In this document: piece by piece, positions 56,740-61,740 of the stretch
Layout of the letters: every line of letters starts with the position of its first letter
Numbering within the stretch: position 1 is the first letter of the stretch
Origin: Candidatus Gastranaerophilales bacterium
Lineage (GTDB): Bacteria > Cyanobacteriota > Vampirovibrionia > Gastranaerophilales > Gastranaerophilaceae
Reading direction: 5' to 3'
Assembly: GCA_944323335.1 (NCBI GenBank)
Contig: CALUSB010000008.1
Span: 1 to 61,740, forward strand
DNA length: 61,740 nt
The notes under the pieces: generated by a model
What the model saw: only the letters and a program-made list of their open reading frames with translations
Told to the model about the DNA's origin: nothing
Database searches by the model: none
Position numbers and translations under genes: made by a program

Positions 56740-58587
56740 ATGAAAAGAATTGTGTATTTAGCGTTAATATTATTCATCGTTGCCTTTGCTCTAAAAGGCT
56801 GCCTTAAAAAGGATAGAGGCTTTGATGATGATGTGTATTTAACTGATGTAAGACCCCTCGAGGTTGTAAAATACGATTTTGAAAAACCAAAAAACGTAAC
56901 AATAAACGGTGTTGATTATCTTCAAGCAAGAGGTGAGGTCGGAAAATTTGGCGGGGAGATAATATCTTCTACAATTGGCGAAGGGCCAAAGACTTTTAAT
57001 CCCTTTAACGCCAATGATAACACTTCAGCCCAACTATCGGGCATTATGTATGACGGACTTGTTACAACTGACCCATATGACGGTACAATTATCCCTAAAC
57101 TTGCAAAAGATGTAGAAATACTTCCCGATAAAAAAACATACATAGCACACCTTCGCCATGGTATAAAATGGTCGGACGGAAAAGAAATAACGGCGGATGA
57201 TGTTGTATTTACCTACGGTACTATTATTTTTGGAGGCTACGGAGATACCGCAACAAGGGATTCTCTTTATATAAACGGTAAACTCCCCACTGTTGAAAAA
57301 ATTGATAAATACACGGTAAAATTCACTACCCCCGAGCCTTTTGCACCTTTTATAAGGACACTCACTACACCCATTGCACCAAAGCATGTATTTAAAATTG
57401 CAACAGATAAGGGAAAAAGCTACTTTAGAAGCTTCCACGACACAAACACAAAGCCAAAAGACTTTGTTACATCAGGCGCTTTTAGAATGAAAGAGTACGT
57501 TCCCGCGCAAAGAGTAATTTATGAAAGAAATCCTAACTACTATATGGTGGATAAAAAAGGGCAAAAACTTCCTTATCTTGATAAATATATAATTTTAATA
57601 GTAGGTGATTTAAACAACGACGCACTCAAGTTTGAAGGGCTTGAGACAGATGTCATTAACCTGCAAGGCTCAATGGTAGCAAGATACAGAGAACTTGAAA
57701 AACACAGCGACTTTACGCTATATAACCTCGGGCCTACTACAAACACAACATTTGTAGTGTTTAATTTAAACACAAGAAAAAATAAAGAGGGCAAGTACTA
57801 CGTTAACCCCATAAAACAAAGATGGTTTAATGACCCGAACTTCAGAAGCGCGGTTGATTGGGCAATTGATAGAGAAAACCTTGTCCTAAATGTTCTATCC
57901 GGAGTCGGCGAACCGCTCTACAGTGCCGAATCCATCTCAAGTATATTTTTAAATGAAGAAATAGCAAAAGGGCACAAGCAAGACATTAGCTATGCAAGAG
58001 AACTGCTTAAAAAATCAGGTTTTTATTTAAAAGATAATAAACTATATGACAAATACTCCAACAGAGTAGAATTTGAAATGCTCACAAATGCCGGTAATAC
58101 CCAAAGAGAGGCAACAGGTGTAAGTATAAAAGAAGATTTGACTCAACTTGGCATGAAAGTTAATTTTAAACCGGTTGAATTTAATTCACTTGTATCAAAA
58201 CTCTCCAACACTTACGATTGGGATGCCATTTTAATAGCGCTTACGGGCAACCCGCTTGAGCCGCACTCGGGGCACAATGTCTGGACTTCAAACGGAGCAC
58301 TGCACCTTTTTAATCAGCGCTCGGATGAAGATTTAAAAAGTACGGATAAAATTCTGCCCTTTGAGCGCGAACTAGATAAAATATTTAAAAAAGCAGCTCT
58401 TGAAGTTGACTTTGATAAAAGAAAAGAATTGTACAATAAATACCAACAAATTGTTGCTCAGGAAAATCCGGTAATCTACCTTTACAGTCCCGCAAACATA
58501 ATTGCCATAAGGAAAAAATTTAAAAATATATACCCCACCGAATTAGGTGGTATACTACATAATATCGAAGAGGTGTACATTAATTGA
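56740..58587 (+). CDS. oligopeptide-binding lipoprotein (SBP family 5)
   Basis: Substrate-binding component of an ABC importer of the OppA/DppA type, 615 residues. Signal peptide with lipobox LKGC (cysteine at about 21). Family 5 motifs: TLGEGPKTFNPFNAND-like opening, GLVTTDPYDGTIIPKLAKDVEI, LRHGIKWSDGKEITADDVVFTY and ERNPNYY. Ligand not predictable. No permease or ATPase gene is adjacent. It is followed 11 bases later by a SIMPL gene, probably in one transcript. Confidence 0.88.
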   Translation: MKRIVYLALILFIVAFALKGCLKKDRGFDDDVYLTDVRPLEVVKYDFEKPKNVTINGVDYLQARGEVGKFGGEIISSTIGEGPKTFNPFNANDNTSAQLSGIMYDGLVTTDPYDGTIIPKLAKDVEILPDKKTYIAHLRHGIKWSDGKEITADDVVFTYGTIIFGGYGDTATRDSLYINGKLPTVEKIDKYTVKFTTPEPFAPFIRTLTTPIAPKHVFKIATDKGKSYFRSFHDTNTKPKDFVTSGAFRMKEYVPAQRVIYERNPNYYMVDKKGQKLPYLDKYIILIVGDLNNDALKFEGLETDVINLQGSMVARYRELEKHSDFTLYNLGPTTNTTFVVFNLNTRKNKEGKYYVNPIKQRWFNDPNFRSAVDWAIDRENLVLNVLSGVGEPLYSAESISSIFLNEEIAKGHKQDISYARELLKKSGFYLKDNKLYDKYSNRVEFEMLTNAGNTQREATGVSIKEDLTQLGMKVNFKPVEFNSLVSKLSNTYDWDAILIALTGNPLEPHSGHNVWTSNGALHLFNQRSDEDLKSTDKILPFERELDKIFKKAALEVDFDKRKELYNKYQQIVAQENPVIYLYSPANIIAIRKKFKNIYPTELGGILHNIEEVYIN

Positions 58588-58597
58588 GGAGAAAGTC

Positions 58598-59323
58598 ATG
58601 ATTGAAAAACTCGCAAAAATTCAAGTCGCCATGCTGGGACTTATTTTAGGTCTGTGCCTTATAATAGGTGCGTCAGTACTATCAAACAACTTTAAGAAAA
58701 ATGAAATTACCGTAACAGGCTCCGCTTATGAAATCGTAAAATCTGACAGTGCAAGCTGGAGAGTTCAGCTTTCTACAAAAGCACCGACTTCGGTTGAAGC
58801 ATACAATAAACTTACCGCTCAAGTACCCATGGTGATAGAATTTTTGGAGCAAGCAGGAATTAAAAAAGAGCAAATTTCATACCTTGGTATAAACAACTAC
58901 CCGACTTACAAAAGAGATGCCAAAGGTAACTACACTCAAGATGTTGCATTTTACAACTACAGCCAAGAGTTAAAAATTACTTCAGACAATCCTGAATTAA
59001 TTAACAAAACCTATCTTAAAATTCCCTCTTTAATTCAAAAAGGAATAACTATTCAAGCTTATCCGCCTGAATATTATTACAGTGACTTAAACAAGAAAAA
59101 GGCTGAACTTCTAAGTGCAGCAACCGCTGACGCCAAAGTCCGCGCTCAAGGCATGCTAAAAGCAACAAACAATAGAGTAGGCAAAATTTCATCTCTTAAA
59201 ATGGGTGTAATGCAAATTACCCCGGCTGATTCAAACGAAGTTTCAGACTGGGGAATAAATGACTCAAGCACAATTGATAAAAAAATAACAGCAGTAGCAA
59301 ATGTTGTATTTTCTGTGAAATAA
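58598..59323 (+). CDS. membrane-anchored SIMPL-domain (DUF541) protein
   Basis: 241 residues with an uncleaved N-terminal helix (about 8-29) and a periplasmic SIMPL domain (ITVTGSAYEIVKSDSASWRV ... AATADAKVRAQGMLKATNNRVGKISSLKMG). The frame is open to 58547, inside the upstream gene, but ATG 58598 has GGAG seven bases upstream. It is distantly similar to the exported SIMPL protein at 22674; the two have different anchoring. Confidence 0.85.
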   Translation: MIEKLAKIQVAMLGLILGLCLIIGASVLSNNFKKNEITVTGSAYEIVKSDSASWRVQLSTKAPTSVEAYNKLTAQVPMVIEFLEQAGIKKEQISYLGINNYPTYKRDAKGNYTQDVAFYNYSQELKITSDNPELINKTYLKIPSLIQKGITIQAYPPEYYYSDLNKKKAELLSAATADAKVRAQGMLKATNNRVGKISSLKMGVMQITPADSNEVSDWGINDSSTIDKKITAVANVVFSVK

Positions 59324-59455
59324 AACTGTGTTCCCAGCACAATAGGCGATGAGCCTCTTGTGCGGAACCTTAGATAGGCGACGTAGGATAATCGAGCGCA
59401 AAGGCGCGAGATACCCACAGGAGCAAAAAACTGTGTTCCCAGCACAATAGGCGAT
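59322..59455. repeat. structured element bounded by a 29-bp direct repeat
   Basis: Two identical 29-base copies, 59322-59350 and 59427-59455, 105 bases apart, beginning AAAACTGTG and ending ATAGGCGAT. The first copy starts inside the stop codon of the SIMPL gene. The unit between is richer in GC than its surroundings and folds: GTTCC / GGAAC (59330-59334 with 59364-59368) enclosing CACAATAGGC / GCCTCTTGTG with one mismatch, and a GCGC AAAG GCGC hairpin. It has no convincing reading frame. Looks like a small dispersed repeat or remnant; copies elsewhere cannot be checked here. Confidence 0.75.
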
Positions 59456-59465
59456 TAAATTAATT

Positions 59466-59492
59466 AAAACGGGGCTTATGCCCCGTTTTTTT
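59466..59492. terminator. bidirectional terminator between SIMPL and glyoxalase genes
   Basis: AAAACGGGGC, loop TTAT, GCCCCGTTTT, then TTTT on the plus strand. Confidence 0.85.
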
Positions 59493-59892
59493 AACCTTTA
59501 TAAATAATTTCTATCTCATTGCCGTCAGGGTCTTTTACAAAAGATATCCTTTTAACCTCAACTGTTCCGTCCTCATTTTTTATATCAAGGTTAAAAGGAC
59601 TGTCGTAGAGAAGTTCAACACCTAAATCAGATGCTTTTTTAACAAAAGCATCCATATCTTCACATCTAAAGGCAAAATGCCCGAATGTTTCGCCGTTTTT
59701 ATAGGGTTCAGAGGGTTTTTCCCAGTTGTCTGTAAGTTCTATTTCAGGCGCACCCTCATATTCTGCTAAAAAATAAAGCGTACAATCATCTAAATCTTTT
59801 TTACTTTGCAACTTTAAACCTAATAACTCCTCATAAAATCTAAGAGAATTTTCAATATTATTAACTCTTATCATGGAATGTAAATATTTCAT
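59491..59892 (-). CDS. gloA: lactoylglutathione lyase-like VOC protein
   Basis: Glyoxalase I family, detoxifies methylglyoxal. 133 residues in two beta-alpha-beta units. Starts LHSMIRVNNIENSLRFYEELLGLKL; metal ligands expected at H5, E in EIELTDNW (about 52), H in FGHFAF (about 71) and E in NEIEII (about 128). The WEKP loop and KDPDGN agree with GloA. AAGGAGG before the ATG. Divergent from nothing close; it follows tuf on the same strand after a terminator. Confidence 0.88.
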   Translation of the reverse strand: MKYLHSMIRVNNIENSLRFYEELLGLKLQSKKDLDDCTLYFLAEYEGAPEIELTDNWEKPSEPYKNGETFGHFAFRCEDMDAFVKKASDLGVELLYDSPFNLDIKNEDGTVEVKRISFVKDPDGNEIEIIYKG

Positions 59893-59921
59893 ATAACCTC
59901 CTTTTGCAGAATTTTAACATG

Positions 59922-59957
59922 AAAAAACTCCGAGAACATAAGCTCTCGGAGTTTAAT
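59922..59957 (-). terminator. terminator of tuf
   Basis: AAACTCCGAGA / TCTCGGAGTTT (59925-59935 with 59944-59954), loop of eight; read leftward it is followed by a T run. Confidence 0.8.
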
Positions 59958-59977
59958 TTTATATTGCAACAAAATTA

Positions 59978-61186
59978 TTATTCAACAATTTTATCTACAA
60001 CGCCGGCACCAACTGTTCTACCGCCTTCACGGATAGCGAATCTCATACCTTCTTCGATAGCAACAGGAGCGATAAGTTCAACTTCCATTACTACGTTATC
60101 ACCAGGCATTACCATTTCGCCGTCAAATTTGATAGAACCGGTTACGTCAGTTGTTCTGATGTAGAACTGAGGACGATATCCGGGGAAGAATGGTGTGTGA
60201 CGTCCGCCTTCGTCTTTTGTTAATACGTATACGTTAGCGGTGAATTTTGTGTGTGGGTGAATTGTACCGGGTTTAGCAAGTACTTGACCGCGTTGGATAT
60301 CTTTTTTATCGATACCACGAAGCAAAGCACCAATGTTATCACCTGCTTGACCTTGGTCAAGAAGTTTTCTGAACATTTCTACACCTGTTACAGTTGATTT
60401 TTTAGTTTCGCCAAAACCAACGATTTCAACTTCGTCACCAACTTTAACAACACCACGTTCTACTCTACCTGTAGCAACTGTACCACGACCTGTGATAGAG
60501 AAAACGTCTTCAACAGGCATCAAGAAAGGTTTGTCTAAGTCACGTTCAGGAGTTGGGATGTAGCTGTCGATAGCATCCATAAGTTCCCAAATTTTATCAA
60601 CCCATTTATCTTCGCCGCGTTGAATGTTAGGATTAGCTTGAACAGCTTCTAAAGCTTTTAGAGCTGAACCTCTGATGAAAGGAATGTTGTCACCGTCAAA
60701 TTCGTAAGATGATAACATTTCACGAACTTCCATTTCAACTAAGTCAAGAAGTTCTTCATCATCAACCATATCGCATTTGTTCATAAATACAACCAGTCTG
60801 GGAACACCAACTTGGCGAGCAAGTAGGATGTGTTCACGAGTTTGAGGCATAGCACCGTCAGTTGCTGCAACTACAAGAATCGCACCGTCCATTTGAGCTG
60901 CACCTGTAATCATGTTTTTAACATAGTCAGCGTGGCCGGGGCAGTCAACGTGTGCATAGTGACGTGCATCTGTTTCATATTCAACGTGAGCAGTTGAAAT
61001 AGTAATACCACGTGCTTTTTCTTCGGGAGCTGCGTCGATTTCGTCGAATTTCTTAGCTTCGGCTTTACCTGCAGCAGCCATAGAACCTGTAATAGCAGCT
61101 GTCAACGTAGTTTTACCGTGGTCAACGTGACCAACAGTACCGACGTTAACGTGCGGTTTGGTTCTTTCAAATTTTTCTCTAGCCAT
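59978..61186 (-). CDS. tuf: elongation factor Tu
   Basis: GTPase that brings aminoacyl-tRNA to the ribosome. 402 residues. G1 GHVDHGKTT (about 19-27), G2 RGITIST, G3 [13 protein letters not shown]4 NKCD, G5 GSAL; domains 2 and 3 end with [18 protein letters not shown] stands before the ATG. Three tRNA genes precede it on the same strand, probably one transcript. Confidence 0.99.
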   Translation of the reverse strand: MAREKFERTKPHVNVGTVGHVDHGKTTLTAAITGSMAAAGKAEAKKFDEIDAAPEEKARGITISTAHVEYETDARHYAHVDCPGHADYVKNMITGAAQMDGAILVVAATDGAMPQTREHILLARQVGVPRLVVFMNKCDMVDDEELLDLVEMEVREMLSSYEFDGDNIPFIRGSALKALEAVQANPNIQRGEDKWVDKIWELMDAIDSYIPTPERDLDKPFLMPVEDVFSITGRGTVATGRVERGVVKVGDEVEIVGFGETKKSTVTGVEMFRKLLDQGQAGDNIGALLRGIDKKDIQRGQVLAKPGTIHPHTKFTANVYVLTKDEGGRHTPFFPGYRPQFYIRTTDVTGSIKFDGEMVMPGDNVVMEVELIAPVAIEEGMRFAIREGGRTVGAGVVDKIVE

Positions 61187-61241
61187 AAGATAGATTCTCC
61201 TTTTTCTTATCGTTTTTTGGTTGGTTTGTTTTTGTATAAAA

Positions 61242-61314
<73 letters not shown>

Positions 61315-61328
<14 letters not shown>

Positions 61329-61511
61329 ATATTAAATTTTAAAATGTACGATTATTTTGTCTTCGGTGCCGCTCCTGTCAAATTTCAAAATGAAATTTGT
61401 TCGCTCGCTCTGCTCGCAACGTCGCCATCGATTGGTTACATCTTTCGCTTTCTCAACGAAAGCTCAAGATTAACACACGGCTTACGCTTTTCGGGCACCT
61501 ACCCATGTTAA
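61315..61511. repeat. duplicated 5' end of tRNA-Tyr with insert
   Basis: The first part of tRNA-Tyr plus flanking bases (61315-61335, 21 bases beginning TCGGGCACCTACCCAT) recurs at 61491-61511 with one mismatch. The 155 bases between differ from neighbours in composition, with TCGCTCGCTCTGCTCGC-like text and hairpins (CTTTCG / CGAAAG; AAATTTCA / TGAAATTT). It sits between tRNA-Thr(GGT) and tRNA-Tyr, so it is part of the tRNA-tuf transcript spacer. No reading frame is supported. Confidence 0.75.
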
Positions 61512-61529
61512 TACCGTATTTGTTACAAA

Positions 61530-61601
61530 TGCCCTTGACGAGATTTGAACTCGTGGCCTCTCCCTTACCAAGGGAGTGCGCTACCCCTGCGCCACAAGGG
61601 C
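61530..61601 (-). tRNA. tRNA-Thr (GGT)
   Basis: Acceptor GCCCTTG pairs with CAAGGGC; discriminator A; CCA not encoded. Anticodon stem CTCCC / GGGAG, loop TTGGTAA, anticodon GGT. Confidence 0.97.
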
Positions 61602-61667
61602 ATAAACAACCCTTTGACGGGTGCGGCATTGATTTGATAGATTTTAAAAGTGCAATTGTAGAAAATC

Positions 61668-61739
61668 TGCCGATGGAGGGAATCGAACCCCCAACCTACG
61701 GTTTACAAAACCGTTGCTCTACCATTGAGCCACATCGGC
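61668..61739 (-). tRNA. tRNA-Thr (TGT)
   Basis: Acceptor GCCGATG pairs with CATCGGC; discriminator A; CCA not encoded. Anticodon stem ACGGT / ACCGT, loop TTTGTAA, anticodon TGT. Confidence 0.97.
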
Positions 61740-61740
61740 A

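Noticed and set aside
59146-59445. A leftward frame through the 29-bp repeat region.
   Set aside because: It overlaps the SIMPL gene in antisense, has no start signal, and the repeat itself explains its odd composition.
61381-61450. The TCGCTCGCTCTGCTCGC-like text as a CRISPR or tandem repeat.
   Set aside because: Only one short imperfect stretch, with no regular spacers.

Overview
The window reads as an ordinary chromosomal stretch from a low-GC, Gram-negative, probably anaerobic bacterium. It encodes flagellar rod and switch proteins (FlgB, FlgC, two FlgF/FlgG-type proteins, FliN), envelope and polysaccharide functions (LptF/G permease, GDP-mannose synthesis, dTDP-rhamnose reductase-like enzyme, ArnT-like transferase), a biotin-dependent oxaloacetate/pyruvate carboxyltransferase with an OadG-like subunit, and a pyruvate decarboxylase-like enzyme. 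The protein style (low GC, FliN and flagellar genes in small scattered clusters, orphan kinases, many lineage-type hypothetical proteins) suggests a non-photosynthetic relative of cyanobacteria such as the gut Melainabacteria (Gastranaerophilales). That assignment is an inference from impression, not from a search. There is no insertion sequence, integrase, CRISPR array or prophage in view, and no gene-free gap longer than 300 bases.

Layout. 1-7.8 kb: a leftward ldcA-birA-oadG-carboxyltransferase run, divergent dnaX, a Nudix/winged-helix protein, then a leftward histidine kinase, REC-GGDEF-like-REC protein and mini-RNase III. 7.9-14.9 kb: a glycine-zipper protein of unknown function, a drug-efflux MFS protein, a thiamine-diphosphate decarboxylase, a polyprenyl-phosphate type glycosyltransferase and a membrane-anchored lytic transglycosylase. 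14.9-20.6 kb: a leftward run of a short PLP decarboxylase, deoB, a FliK-like protein, two FlgF/G proteins, flgB and flgC. 20.7-33.4 kb: ligA, a SIMPL protein, a SWIM-SNF2 ATPase, dnaE, a DUF486 membrane protein, a candidate small RNA, a DUF815 ATPase, ilvC and fliN. 33.5-41.1 kb: a long glycogen-synthase-like protein, a 69-residue protein with a structured leader, acpS, an isocitrate-type dehydrogenase with an aconitase/LeuD-type small subunit, tyrA, an LptF/G permease and a FliG/MgtE-N-like helical protein. 41.2-59.9 kb: ileS, TPR proteins, hisG-mazG, a degenerate phosphoesterase with an ArnT-like transferase, a PAS-GAF kinase, a MerR-like coiled-coil protein, tmk, manC, rfbD-like, an oligopeptide-binding lipoprotein with a second SIMPL protein, and a glyoxalase. 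59.9-61.7 kb: tuf preceded by tRNA-Tyr and two tRNA-Thr genes.

Read on both strands, the most notable signals lie between genes. At least eleven genes have a -10-like hexamer (TATAAT or TANNNT) 6 or 7 bases before the start codon and no ribosome-binding site, so they are probably transcribed as leaderless mRNAs. A complete promoter-hairpin-hairpin-terminator unit at 30658-30811 looks like an unannotated small RNA gene. A 47-base leader before the 69-residue gene is almost entirely one hairpin and also encodes a 14-codon peptide coupled to it. Two short non-coding insert-like elements carry direct repeats, one beside tRNA-Tyr and one after the second SIMPL gene. Three unrelated proteins share a similar short N-terminal F-K/G-G/S motif.
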